64,000 nucleotides of DNA, taken from positions 24,711,410 through 24,775,409 of the forward strand of contig CM070726.1 of assembly GCA_036346275.1 (NCBI GenBank), in the 5' to 3' direction. Within the stretch, counting starts at the first letter, position 1; each line of letters begins with the position of its first letter. The translations under genes and the position numbers were made by a program. Below, piece by piece: positions 43,685 to 56,700 of this stretch. The stretch is from Otatea glauca. Taxonomy: Eukaryota > Streptophyta > Magnoliopsida > Poales > Poaceae. Under the pieces are notes generated by a model that worked only from the letters and a program-made list of their open reading frames with translations, was not told the origin of the DNA and did not search any database.

Positions 43685-46600
43685 GTAAGGAATCTCTAGC
43701 TTTGATTGTTGTTCTAAGAGTGAGCATTGTCCTGGGGATCTTTTCTTTGCTGTGAGCAATCTCATCCAAATCTTTCTTTCTGGGATGGATAGTTCAGTCC
43801 ATGGAGTTTGTTGCGGATTTGTTTGATCCGTGGTGGAGTACTAGTAGCAGGTTATTTTCCTAAATTTTGGGGGGTTCAACTGAACCCCCATGCCCCATGT
43901 TAGGTCCTCCCCTGCGCTTCGTTCTTGACGGCTTTTTGAGCTTCCTCTTGAGCTTCTTTTTTGTTGTTGAAGGAGGGCTGCTCTGGTGCTCTATTACCTG
44001 CAAATGCCACGGAGGGTAATCTAATTTTGCTTTACTACTCAGTTTTGTTCCCCATGTTTTTCTTGTATTCCGATGAAGGTAGCCTTTCAATTTTTAATGG
44101 GTTTGTTTCCCTTGCATCTTTTTTTTTTGGCAAATTTCTTCCAAAATATCACATGCTATGGTATTAGTAACCGCAAAGGATTTTTAGGTTCATTGCAGTT
44201 TCATCTTTGCTAACGTTTAAAGCACAATTTTCAGACCTCAATGTGGATTTAAAGTAGTAGGGTGCTCGTGTGTTGCAACGAATTTCTAAAAGAGAGTGAT
44301 ACATATTAGCATGTGGGATCCTAAACAGTACAACAATTTTCAAGATTATTTCATACACACATCAAGTGAAACACATCTCCTAGTTAACAAATTAAATTGT
44401 TAACAAATGTATTATATTGATTATCATCAACTTGAATGTAAACATAACATCTTCTTGGTAGTACATAAGCCGTCTAAATCGTAAGCGCAATTTTGTAGAA
44501 AAATATTCTTGGTAAATGTCCTAGCTAAATTAAAGCTCATGTCCTTTCCAGGCACAGCAAGTATTTTAAGATTGTCCATGGGAGAAAACCGGATCAGAAA
44601 GGTAGACACCTACATATTGGATAGTTTACCTGTGTACCTTGCGGACGATCACACCAATATTTTCCTTTAAAATCGTTGAAAATTTCTGTCAAGCACATTT
44701 AGCTACTACACATTTTCGGAGTAAATGATGCACAATCACATAGATTCAGGTTCCCCACAGAAAATGCAAGAAGGATCACCTACATGTCTGATTATCACTT
44801 TGAGCTATTTATTTTGTTTTGAGAAAAAATATCGCTTTGAGCATTTTATTTTGTTTTGAGCAAAAAAAATCACTTTGAGCAATTTATTATTAACCATCAG
44901 CCAAAGGAATATATGTACTTTAGGACAGTTCAAACTTCTGGAATTATGACACCCCTAAAAATATGTGCAAACTATTGGAAGTGAACTTCGAAAGAGATTC
45001 CTCTGAATTATAGCATCTAAACCAAAGTGTTGCATAATAAATAAATAGCAGAGGCAGCAAATAAATGCCAAATCTCTGGCCATTCCTTTGAATAGTTAAA
45101 TCAAGACAAGTAGTTGCAGCAAAATCTAATGGTAATACCAGATCAAACAGAAAGAAAAAGGGATTCTGTGGCAGAAATTGCCTAAACCCTCCCCACTTAA
45201 AAGAAAAAATTTGGCTTTCTATTAGACACACTATGATAACACAAGAAATTTAGTATCATAGAAGATAACCCCGGTAAAAAATAGGAGTATGCTTCCTATA
45301 CGGATGCAATGCTTGAGTCTTTAGAAAGTGCAGTTCTAAGTATAATGGTAAATTAGTTCACACGCTTCACATAAAAACATAGCCTAATCTGTTTGTTCCT
45401 CTAAATGAACTAAACAATATTACCATCCATCTCAGTAAGGTTATAATTTTTTCAAAAAGGAAATCCTGCATTCAAATAGTGGTATCTCAGTTAGGATCTT
45501 AAGGACAAGAGGCAAAACAACCATTAATTAGCAAGTTGCCATTTCTAATGGACAATTGATTTTCCCTATACATTAGCAATTCAAATACTAATTTCACAGC
45601 ATAAACAATGAAAATTATTCACTGAACAAGCGGAAATGATTCACTGAACAACAAGCAGTGACTTAAAATTATTTACAGAAACTGAGCCATACCATTCGTG
45701 AAGCTAGTTGAAGGCTGAAGTTGCTGATGAACTCCCTGTATCAATGCTAGCATCCTGGAGACCATTGATGATCACATACGATAAGCGCTGCAAAAATTCT
45801 GAGTAAATATATTGATATTTTCCCTGGCAACGCTTCCTCGAAGCTATATATGCATATATCCTTGTTCATATTCCATATTAAGTTTTGACAACTTCATCTC
45901 AAAATGAATGAATAAATAGAAAACTTATGTTCCAGCCTCTAGATTGCAGTTCTTCCCCTACTTATTTGAGTAGTTACTATCGCCCATCCTTTTTTCGTCT
46001 AGTAGTTGCCGGCTTGCTGCACACCACCGCACTGTGAGGCGAGAGCTCGTGGGTGTACATCTTGAGACGAACAGTGAACACTTAGGGGAGCCTGAGGTGA
46101 GTGATCTTGAGCGCCAGTGTCTTCGGTTCTTGAGCAGGTTATGTGGCTTGAGATCTCAGTGCTGCACACCGCGGCCATGGCAAAAAGTCACACCATTCAA
46201 GATCTAGTGGATCTGGAAACACACCATCTCGTCCATCGAATCAAACATGGCTTCACAATCACACAAACACATTGTGTACACCATTTGGGATTTGAGGAAG
46301 ACAAAAGAAAAAAAAGATTTGTATTCACGTGTCTACCTTGACGATGTGGGCGGGGGGATCTTATTGTGGTTCTGGTGGAGTGGTGGTGGCCGTGCCAATG
46401 GCGTGGTAGCCGAGGAAAAGCTCCACAACTGCGGCGATGAGTAGCGCTGCCTAACCCGGATGGCATAACCAATCAGATCCGAGTTTCCAATGCCAAAACC
46501 TCATCCCCTCCTCAGATCTGCAACTTCTCTTTCATCTCGCATCCATCAGAAGGTTAACTCTTGCCATTGCCGGTGGGATACGGCCTAGCGTCTGGCGAGT

Positions 46601-47110
46601 ACAAAGAGGGAGAGGCGGAACATGGGGTAAGGTAGTTGCAACTTTCAAACATGCTGAGTTATTCTGAAGGCCCACTTGTCGGCGCTTGTTTTCTATAGAG
46701 GAGCCGCGTGGGACCATCGCCCGCTGTGGGGGTAAACTAATTTTATTAGTCAAGATGATCATTGTTGTGGGCAGTTTCATCTTTGCTAAAGTTTAAGGAA
46801 ATTGAATATTCAGGCTTTAATGTGCGTTTCAATTATCGTTTTTGGGCATTATTACATGCAAGATTTGTTTCGTTTGTTCCACTTGATTTGTCACTTTTAA
46901 CGGGATTTTCTTTGATAAATCATGCTTCAGACATCAGCAATGACGATGACTCCCTATATGATTTTCATTGATATATGATTTGTTACTCTTCTATTCACCT
47001 TTAAAGAAGGAGATGACTATTTTTTATTTATTGTTTGCTTGGTGTACTTGTTGCTATATTCTATGTTTTACTTGTTACGTTGTTAGGAGGATTTATAATT
47101 TTTAATTGAT
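43685..47110. other. Intron of 5' UTR or intergenic DNA
   Basis: Mostly AT-rich. It contains a perfect short hairpin with stem GGGGGTTCA near 43869-43890. A ~60-bp stretch at 44188-44250 recurs in diverged form at 46773-46832. The scattered ORFs of 60-130 codons here show no known domain. Confidence 0.35.
45704..45787 (-). CDS. Candidate terminal exon on the minus strand
   Basis: A TTTTTGCAG acceptor on the minus strand at 45788-45796 opens a 28-codon frame that starts RLSYVIINGLQDASID and ends in a Ser/Ala-rich tail with TAG at 45704. Length, acceptor and stop fit a last exon. No upstream exon is visible to the right, and I do not recognise the protein. It may be a relic. Confidence 0.25.
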   Translation of the reverse strand, partial: RLSYVIINGLQDASIDTGSSSATSAFN

Positions 47111-47172
47111 GAACTGTCAGTGTCCGTAGAAGTAAGATTCGTTTTTATCTCTTCAAGAATCCGGCAACCAGG

Positions 47173-47756
47173 ATGTTTGGTGACGACTATGATGAGACGC
47201 ATTTTGAGTTTGTGGATGAATACTATTTTGAGGAAGGCAAGAACATGCCTGTCTGTTTCAGTGTCTTGCCTCTTCAGTTTGCTGAGAATGATGAAGTGGC
47301 ATATTTTGATTCCAAGAAGGTAGATTTGCGTGGATGGGCAGATAACGGCTGTTGTACAGTGCACAAGAAGGTGGTAGCTTGGAGGGACTTGACTCCGAGC
47401 AGCCAAAGATCTCCGTGCTTTCAAGTGAGGGCAATTGGATAAAACTGTCGAAACCACGGAAATGCTACGGAAAGAAGGTTCGATCAATACTGATCACCGT
47501 GCAAATGCTCCACTTTGTCAGGAGGCAGCCTAGCAAACATAAGAGAAGCCTTTTGGATCACCTTTGTAAAGTATTCAAGTATGCCATCCACATGCCTTCT
47601 GTTTGTCTGTTGCTAGTGCCAGCTGAATATGAGCTCATAAGATGGTTGTTTCTTTGTAGTAAATTTGATATTAGACATGCAGAGGATGACTTAAGGAAGC
47701 ACCGTTCCCTAATCAAGCTGTTCGCAGACAGGGATTCAACTTTAACAAAGTCAAAG
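47173..47756 (+). CDS. EDM2-like: EDM2-like exon 1 with apparent 1-bp deletion
   Basis: It starts MFGDDYDETHFEFVDEYYFE at 47173, the first good Met for the family. Reading reaches DNGCCTVHKKVVAWR, then the homologous part SEQPKISVLSSEGNWIKL appears in another frame, so one base is missing near 47388-47395. The second frame (open from before 47352) runs to LFADRDSTLTKSK and a CAAAG|GTATAA donor. Both halves match the EDM2 N-terminus. Either the base is a sequence error or the gene is broken here. Confidence 0.75.
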
Positions 47757-50700
47757 GTATAAGATATTGAATCTTGCTGTAGAATTTATAAGTCTGTACG
47801 ACTACATTTGCATGCTCTAGTAGTTTTTTTGTCACTCACATGAAGGCATCCATTGAGTTTGTTGTCACTCCTTTTGAAGAGCATGAAAGCAATACTGAAA
47901 AACGTAACAATCTAGTTTCAATGTTTAGTCCATTGCTATTAAAGAGTGGAGTTTCTATCCATGCTCCCAGCCTCCCAACATTGGAGCCCTATATTGTGCC
48001 CCTCGGGATACACGTGCAGGTGTGTCCGGGAATACTTGGGGAGTCTAATTTTTTGCATATAAGGCCCTTTTGAGATACAAGTAAATTTTTTGCTCTGCAA
48101 TTTTGTCCTCAATCTGTGTTTTTGATGCAATGCCCCAAAATCTGGCAGTGTTACTTGGACACTCATATCCAAAAATTTTTACCTAATCAGACACCTCGAA
48201 TTCGAGTCGGATTTCGACACCTCGAATTCGAGTCGGATTTCGACACCTGTGTCCGATTCTGAGTAGCATTTCCCGTGTCCAAAATTTTTTGCCGAATCGG
48301 ACACCCCGAATCCTAGTCAGATTCCAACTCCTATGTCCATGTCCAAGTAACACTGCAATCTGGATGCAATTTTCCCCCAAACTTTGTCCTGACTTGTGCC
48401 GCATATGCTTGTGTTGAAATTTTGAAATGATCCCAATTCTTCAGTTTTTATCCTTATCCCATCTTTTAATGCAATTACGTGATTTTTCGTGGATCCAAAA
48501 AACTCCCAAGGAATGTGATGTTGTCCCATGTTTTTTATCCACATTTAAATGTTCCTAGCGATATTTTAGATGTCCAACTACAACTTCTTTTACCTCTGGT
48601 GGCACAAGTACTGAGGTTAAAACACGTTGAACATTTTAACCTCCAATAAATTTTAAACTCATACATCCATCTCAACCAATTTCAAAATTCAAAGAGAGAG
48701 CATCATTATCCCTTAGCCCACACGGAGCGAGTTGGGAGAAGGAGAAAACCGGTTCCTCACACGGTATTCGCATGGCTTGAGCTCGGTGCACAGTATCGGT
48801 CAAAAGTAGTTGTGCTCCATGACAGGGCCCACAAAAATATATGGTGAACAAGTTTGTCAAGATCACGGTACGGCTTGTAAGATTATATATCCCATCGAGG
48901 CGACATGACATGGATCGGTGGATGAATCAGGATTTCATATAATCACAACTAGATTCGTATTGATAGGATCGAAAATGATTGCAAGTAGGATCATAGGATT
49001 GTGCTTAGGATCATTGATAGAAAGATTATGCCGCAATTGATAAATTGTATTCCAGGGAAGGGGAATTACATATAGAGGGAGAGTTCGGTTGGGTTAGGAA
49101 ACAAACCGGACTCCTGCCTAGAATACAAAGATATATTCTATCTATAGCCTCCTTCCTAGAATACGAAGATATATGCTATCTATAGCCAAACACGCCAATG
49201 AGACTAGGAGGTGGCGGCAATATTCGAACACCACATGATCAAGCGTCTAGGCATGGCGGATGTTGAGACCGGACCGAAATCCGAGAAGACCGAGGAGGCA
49301 ATCCCTTTGTGAAGATGTCGAACCGTGATGTTGGCGGGACATGAAGAACACGGACATCACCGATAGCAACCCGTTCACGAACGAAGTGGAGATCAATCTC
49401 GACATGCTTCGTGCGTTGATCTTGGACCGGGTTGGTGGAGAGATAAACCGCTACGACGTTGTCGCAATAGACAAGCGTCTTTGCGTGTTAGCGGATATGG
49501 AGCTCTGAAGGAGTTGGCGCAACCCGACAAGCCTCGGCTACTCTATTGGCGGCGATACAGACTCGCTTCAACCTTTGGAGCGAAACCGCAGTGTCTTTGG
49601 CGCCGACGACCAAGAGGCGAGGTTGTCGCCAAGGAACACCGCATATCCAGAGGTGGATCTGCGTGTATCTGGGCAACCCGCCCAATCAGCATCAGTGTAG
49701 ACCACGAGCTCGGAAGTTGAGGGTCGGCGAAGGAGAAGGCCGTAATCCAGAATGCTTTGAAGGTCGTAGGATGCGCTTGACCGCAGTCAGATGGGGCTCC
49801 CGAGGATCATGCATGTGAAGACACACCTGCTGAACTGCATAAGAGATGTCCGGCGTGAAGGTGAGTCTTGGAGAGCACCGTGAGGCTCGGCCGGGTTGCA
49901 TTGTCGACTCGCACCGGAGTTTGAGGGAACCTTGGCCTGAGTATCCACAGGTGTGGTGCATGGTTTGCAGTCAGCCATGCCAGCCCACTCGAGAATGTCA
50001 AGAGTATACTGACGCTGAGACATGAATAAACCATTGAAGCGGCGTTGTATTGAAATGCCCAAAAAATGATGAAGCTGACCAAGATCCTTCATAGCGAACT
50101 CCCACGCCAAGAGAGATGGTCTATTGCAATAACTTTCTATTGGAGGTCAGTAAGAACAATATCATCAACATATAGCAGCAGATGTACCGTCTCTGAGCCG
50201 CGGTGGTAGATGGACAGTGAAGTATCGGATTTGGCCTCAACAAAACCAAGGGAGAGCAAGTAAGTGGCGAAGCGGCTGTACCAGGCCCGAGGTGCTTGCT
50301 TAAGTCCATAGAGGGACTTGTTGAGGGGGCAGACCAGGTCCGGCTGAGCAGGGTCAACAAATCCATTGGGTTGACTGCAAAAAACTGTCTCAGTCAACAT
50401 ACCGTGGAATTTGTGTTTGAAAATCCACTTGCCAGTGACGATATTGGAGTCCGACGGCCGTGGTACCAACTCCCAAGTGTTGTTGGACAGCAGTGCGTCG
50501 TACTCTTCCTCCATCGCGCGGCGCCAGTGGGGATCAGCGAGAGCGGCACGACAGGATTTTGGAATCGGCGATAGCTGGTCCGTGACGTAGATGGCGGGCA
50601 TCCGGTATCCCTGCTTCGCGCGGGTGGTCATAGGGTGGGGATTGACCACCGAGCGAACAGGGACTGCGCCTTTGGGAAGACGCGGTGGCGAAGGGGACGG

Positions 50701-53700
50701 CGAAGGGAACGCCAGACGAGCCTGGCGGGGCCGGCGCGAGTACACAATGAATTACTAAATAATATTTATAGCCCGAGATGCTGACAACTGGAGATGTCCA
50801 TAGGTCACAATGAATTAGATCAAAAGTTTTAACAGCGCGGGAAGAAGAGCTGGGGAACGGAAGTCTAATGTGACGACCGAGTTGGCAAGCATGACAGCGA
50901 ATCATGTGTGCTTTTATTACAAATGATAGTGAAGAACTAGATAATCTAGATAGAGCGGCGGGACCGGGATGGCCAAGGCGGCGGTGCAGTGGATGGAGGC
51001 AAAGTAGCTAGAAGCGCGAGGCGGCAAAGACACGAAGGAGAAGAAGCGTGTGGCGGGGTGGCGGGCTCGAGGTGTAGAGGGCCCGAGCTATTGGACTCGA
51101 CGATCACGTTCTGGTAGCAAGATCCTTCACGAGAGGCCGAGAGGTCAAACTCAATAGAACGATGATTGTCGGTAGTGAATTGTGAGCGAAAGAAGATTCG
51201 AATAATGTCGAGTGCAAAGGATATTGTTAAGGTAAAAGCGGGAAGAACCGTGTCTCCTACCGAGGTGGCCGGAGAATGCACCGTTCATCGACAACGAGAG
51301 AAGAAGGATGCGCAGATTAGGAGGTCGAAACAATGATATGTTTCGATGTCGCGTGGTGGTGGGAAGGCGCGAGTCCGCAATCCGATTGGTGACGTGAGGG
51401 GTTGATGTCATGGTGCTAAAGGAATTAGCGAGTGATCACGATCCCACTCGCCCGATCAGCGTCAGTGGGGAGGTAGTAGGTCTGCACGGAAGTCTTGTTA
51501 TTCTTGCTTCTTTATCACAGGAATCTGGCGAGGGCGGCGGTGTGAGCGGTGGCGACATGTTGGACGGGCGCCGAAGGTGGGTACAATGACGGCGAGGCTC
51601 TATTCTTGATGGAAGAAGCGGCTACTGCTTCTTTGTGAGAGAAAGGCGTTCTTCTTGTCCTCCTGCAGACGGCCGCCACATGGAGATGGTGCCGTCCATG
51701 GGTTGTAGAAAGTCGGCGAGGCGCCGCCCTTGCCGTTCCGTTCCGGCGGTTTTGCGGTTGTTTTGGGCCGAAGCCGCCGTTCGAGGTGTTGAGGCGGCCA
51801 TTGGTCGCAGAGGATGGAGCGAGGCGGGGCGGTGCTATTCTTTGCCGCCACCGGGCGCAGAACACCGAGAAGCCGTGGCGACCTCCGTGGAGGCCTCGGT
51901 TCCGGTGATCTCCTCGAGAAGAAGATCGTTTGCGGAGTGGAATGTCGGAGCGGACGCCGTGCTTGAGGAAGGACTTGAGGTGGTCGAAATGTTTGTTCGG
52001 ACCCGCGGGGCGTTGAGGACGAGGCGCGATCAGCACGATCTCGCCGAGGTCGCGAGTCGTCGGCCATGCCCTTCATCGTCCGACGATGAGTCGTTCACGT
52101 CGGATCACCTTGAACGAGCGTGCGGAAGGTGGCGTCGAGTGGAGGCGCGGGTCTCGCGGTTCCCAGAGGCGGTCCTCGATGGCAAGCCATGCATGGTGCG
52201 CCGTGCCCCCGTGCTCGCGCACGGTGTCCTGTAGATCAACGGTGATCGTGCCGAAAATCCAGGAGAGGACGACGCTATCCATCCACTCCCAGGACGGGGT
52301 GTCAAGGCGACGTCGGAGAGCACATGGTCGACGAGGCGTGGCGCTGAGGTGAGAAGAACGAGATTGCGCCCGGCGTGAGTAGTGGGTGGAGAGGGGTTCG
52401 AACAATCAAGCGAGTGAACGTATGTTCTGGACGCCGGAGGCTTGGGCGTGAAGGTTGGTGATGACGGCGTTCTCGTAGGCGGCGCTGTCGTCGTTGGGGA
52501 TGATCTGCTCGTCGTCATCCTTGGAGGTGCCACCGACTTTTATTGGCGGCGACTTAGCGATCGAGGCTTGGCGGCGGCTTTCTCCGCTTCCAACGCGGCA
52601 ATGCACCACGACGTAGCGTGTGTGTCGCGGCGGCCGTCTTGGCCGCGGCGATCGCGGAAAGGAGGCGTCGAGCTCCTTCTTTTGGCGGTGGTTTCTACCT
52701 CTGACGCTGCATGCGGTGGCGCTCCTCCTCCGCCATGGATTCTCCGGAGCCATGGTAGGCGCCGCAGAGCAAAGCAAGCGGCGGCGCTGACCGCTGCGGC
52801 GGCGGCTGCAGGAGGAGGTGGCGGTGGCAGTCGGCGGCGGCAAGTGTTGAGCGGAAGCGATATCTCGTGATACCATGATAGAAAGATTATGCCGCAATTG
52901 ATAAATTGTATTCCAGAGAAGGGGAATTACATATAGAGGGAGAGTTCGGTTGGGTTAGGAAACAAACCGGACTCTTGCCTAGAATACAAAGATATATTCT
53001 ATCTATAGCCTCCTTCCTAGAATACGAAGATATATGCTATCTATAGCCAAACCTGCCTAACAGACTAGGAGGTGGCAGCAATATTCGAACAATCATGATC
53101 TGAGGACAAGCTATATTGGTATACAAAACTTGATATTCCTCTTGTTAATTAGAGTTCTATTAATTTAATTTGCCTTTTGTTTTTTGCTTTTTAGTTTTTA
53201 TATGTTGTTCTAGGTTAAAAAAATATTGTACTTCATAAATTGGACTTCTAAATCATTAATATATAGGGGAACATTCAACACCTGCCCCCCTAAAAGTCTC
53301 TATGATGGCCACTTACCTCCTTGTAAGTCATTTTGGTTTATAAATACCCCTTTAAGTCATTTTACTATTCAAATACAACTGTATGAGTCCACTTTTCTTA
53401 TTTTCTCGCTAGTTTATCCTGAAATCATGGCACATCACTAGCCATGCACACGCGGGATCCACTAGGCAGCCTATCCAGGTCTCTCTCCCTTCTTCCTAAC
53501 CAGTAGGCTCTCTTTTTCTTCATTCTGTCGCCGTAGTTGGTGGTAGCAGTGATGTCTAGTGGGTCCCATGTGTCAGATGATACAAGGATGAATGCGTAGC
53601 CGCTGATATGTCACGTCTTAATGAAAATTTTACAAGAAGTTAGCAGTAAAATGAGAAGAATGGACGTACAAGAGGGGGGGGGGTGTATTTGGACGGTAAA

Positions 53701-56700
53701 ATGACTTGTGGTGGTGTCAATAAACAAAAATGACGTATAGGGGGTAAGTTAAAAAAGGTAATGACTTTTAGTTGGAGGGTGGATTTATCCCTAATTTATA
53801 CAAAAACGAATTAAATAAGATTTTAAAAGTAGGTTTAATTGAATGTAATGTGAATAAGTGCATCAGAATTTAATGAAATACTTCAGAATATATATTATAG
53901 ACTTATGCCAATGCACACTTCAATTTTTATTTTTTATTATAAATATATGCGCTTTTCAAAATATATACATCATGCCTGCTGTGATGGCTTGCTTTGTAAG
54001 TGGCTTGTGCCATTTGTATGAGTTGCCACTTTTTTTGAATTTGCACTGTTGTTTTATTACTTTGTGAAACTTGTATGTTGGAACGTTTAAGACATTGGGT
54101 GGTCAACCTTTGAAAGTTGTGCTTATTTAGGATGTGGTTGGTTCATTTAACCCATGAAAGTTACATTATTAGGGTTTGAATGCATTGCATTTATATGTAA
54201 GTATCGGCTTGGCATATCCTAATAGACCAACTGTTTGATCTCTGATGACATAGAACTTTGTCATTAACAAATTTTGTCCTACAATTCCATGGGTGGTTTG
54301 CCATGATGATTTTTTTTGTACATACAGATTCTGCAAAGGTTTATCGAGGATACCTCTGGGAAGATCAAAGAGGTGTGTTGAGATGCTAATATGCTATTTT
54401 ACTCTTTCAGAAATTTCTTGTATCATATTTCATTGTTTTTACTTTTCATTTGAATTAGCCTAAAAAAAGTACGGGTATAAAGGAGCCACTCATTGTCAGT
54501 GATGAGTCGCTTACAAGCAGCAATGGTGATGATAGTGATTATGGCGAGTTGCTTGCAAGCAGCAATGACAATGATGGCTATTACAATGAGTCGCTTGCAA
54601 GCAGCAGTGACGATGATAGTGATTACGATGACAAAGATGACAACAGCGATGATGATTACAGCTACAGCGATGATGATGATAATGGTGATTGTGATGCTGA
54701 TAATGATGGTGGTGGTACTGATCCAGTATGTGCGATATGTGACAACGGAGGAAAATTGCTTAGGTAGGTGCACATCTGGACCTGGTTAAGTTGACCAAAA
54801 GGACTTCTGTTTTATTGCATCTTATTCCATGAGTGGGTTGGCATGTGCTTCATCTTTGTCTACATTGTTTTTATTGCAAAATATGAAGATTTACAACTTT
54901 GGCGTGTTTAATGTTCTGTGTCATATTCGTTGCAAACCACTTGGTCTTTCTTGGAATGTCAAACCTAAGGTCGTTTGTTAGCTTCATTATAACTGGAAGG
55001 GATGTATAGAAGTTCTGAGCTTCGTCACAATTTCATACTTGAAGTGACTGACAACTGTATAGAAAAGTGATAATATTGTGTCGACCAATGAAACCGGTTT
55101 CATTAGAAAAAAAAAAGGTACTAGCTTTTATTTTGGTAGTTAAAAAAGCAGAAGAGATGTCATTGAATAGGCTATGCATATGGGGTGACTGGGGCACTTT
55201 GTCCAAGAGAAATATACTGTATAAAGATCATGGATAAGGGTGTCCTGTGGGGTGAATGAGGCACTTTACAAATAGAGTGGTGCTTGGAAGCAGCTACTTT
55301 GCACAAAACCAGTGGCTGGGTCAGAAAGTTTTAATGAGCTATATGAATCGTAGGGATGAGTAGGCGTAAACTTCTATATGAATGTTGCATCAATGATTTT
55401 ATATGTATTGTATGGAGTCTATATAGCAATGGAAGAGGGGACATGTTCACCTGTATGAGGCTATGAGCAGAACTGCTGCCCACCTTGCCAAATTTTTTTT
55501 AAAAAGTTGCATGATCTATTCTTCCAAAATATAAAAGAAATTAGTACTTGTACCACTTCAGATGTACTAAATACCTGCAATTTTTCAATGTAAAATTCAT
55601 TCATACTGTAGAGAACAAAAAATGACATGATGCTCCCGTGAATAGTTTATATAATATTCATATCTGCAACCTATCATTTTCAGTTCTTTTCGCTGTGGAT
55701 GAATTCGTGTCCCAATTTTTGCCAGTGCACATAAAAATATATCTACTACATTCATGATTTTTGGAAAAATGCAAGTGCAAAAATTTAACAATGTGGGCAG
55801 CTGCCCATGTGCTCATCAAATCCTTATTCAATGTAAGAGCCAAGGCATGACCCCACCCCACTCAAGCTCCCTTGTTGCCCAATTTAGAGCTTCCCTGATT
55901 GAGAACATTTCTTAGCCCACAGTGTACACTTCCATAGCGAAAACATAATGTGTGGCCTCAAAGGAAATGCCATGTATGCTGATTCTCTGACATGTCCTGT
56001 TAAAGCTGCCAGAAGGATCTTGTTTCTGTTGAAGCTAATCCTTGTAAATGTAATTGCTTTACACTCTTCCTTGAAAATTTTTATTTACCACTAGTGTTAA
56101 GAGTTCTACTTTCATGTTTGTCGATAATAGAGCATTCATCTATATTTTTTGCTCTCATCATCAGCCCTTCTTTCTTTGGGTAGCTTGGCTGATGATTTCT
56201 ATAACAGCTATTCCTGCGCTGTGGTATTTTTGAAATGATTTATGTTTGGTGTGTTTCATGCTGGTTTGAACTGTACGATAATTTATTGCACAGTTTATGT
56301 TCATACCGTCTCCAACGATGGGAGTGAAAACATATATTTTTTGCAGTCGTTGCTTCCTTTTTAGCATTTGATTTAGGGTTCCAGATTCCAGTAGTAACCG
56401 GCTGGTTACTGCCGGCTCCTGGAAATCCTGGTGGGCACTAGGAATTGTAATACCAACTGGTTTTGGTGATTTTAGAAACTGTTTCAAAAGAATTCAAGAA
56501 CTAATGCTGTTTCAAGGTTGAAGGAACATCGAGAATTGAGAAAATTTAAAAGGAAAAGAGAAAAAAAAGGACCTTACCGGAATACACCAGTAAACCGCAC
56601 GATTACTGGCATGCCGGTGGGTCCCAAGATTTGCTTGGAATCTGGGTAATGGAACAAATAAGATGTCTTCCATTATTTCCATGGAAAATTCATTTTGTGT

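Larger units (their letters stand above)
49015..53091 (-). mobile_element. Copia LTR retrotransposon in intron 1 of the EDM2-like gene, deleted internally
   Basis: LTRs of 216 bp lie at 49015-49230 and 52876-53091, both TG...CA. Perfect 5-bp duplications ATCAT are at 49010-49014 and 53092-53096. The minus strand reads TGGTATCACGAG directly after the right LTR, so this is the 5' LTR. By eye the two LTRs differ at about 8 of 216 positions. Gag, gag-pre-integrase, partial RT and RNase H are recognisable, in Copia order. Most of the integrase core and part of RT are gone, so it is non-autonomous. It lies antisense to the host gene. Confidence 0.9.

Noticed and set aside
46117..46472. Overlapping ORFs near 46.2-46.5 kb
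   Set aside because: Low-complexity or His/Arg-rich translations on both strands, no domain, no splice support.
47840..48073. 77-codon ORF as an extra EDM2-like exon
   Set aside because: It does not match the family between exon 1 and exon 2, lacks a good acceptor, and exon 1 joins exon 2 in phase without it.
51600..52870. Plus-strand ORFs of 140-200 codons
   Set aside because: GC-rich shadows of the minus-strand Copia gag; no domain in these frames.
54423..54789. Met/Ile-rich ORFs in other frames over exon 3
   Set aside because: They are shadows of the acidic GAT/GAC repeat; the correct frame links to PHD 1 with proper splice sites.
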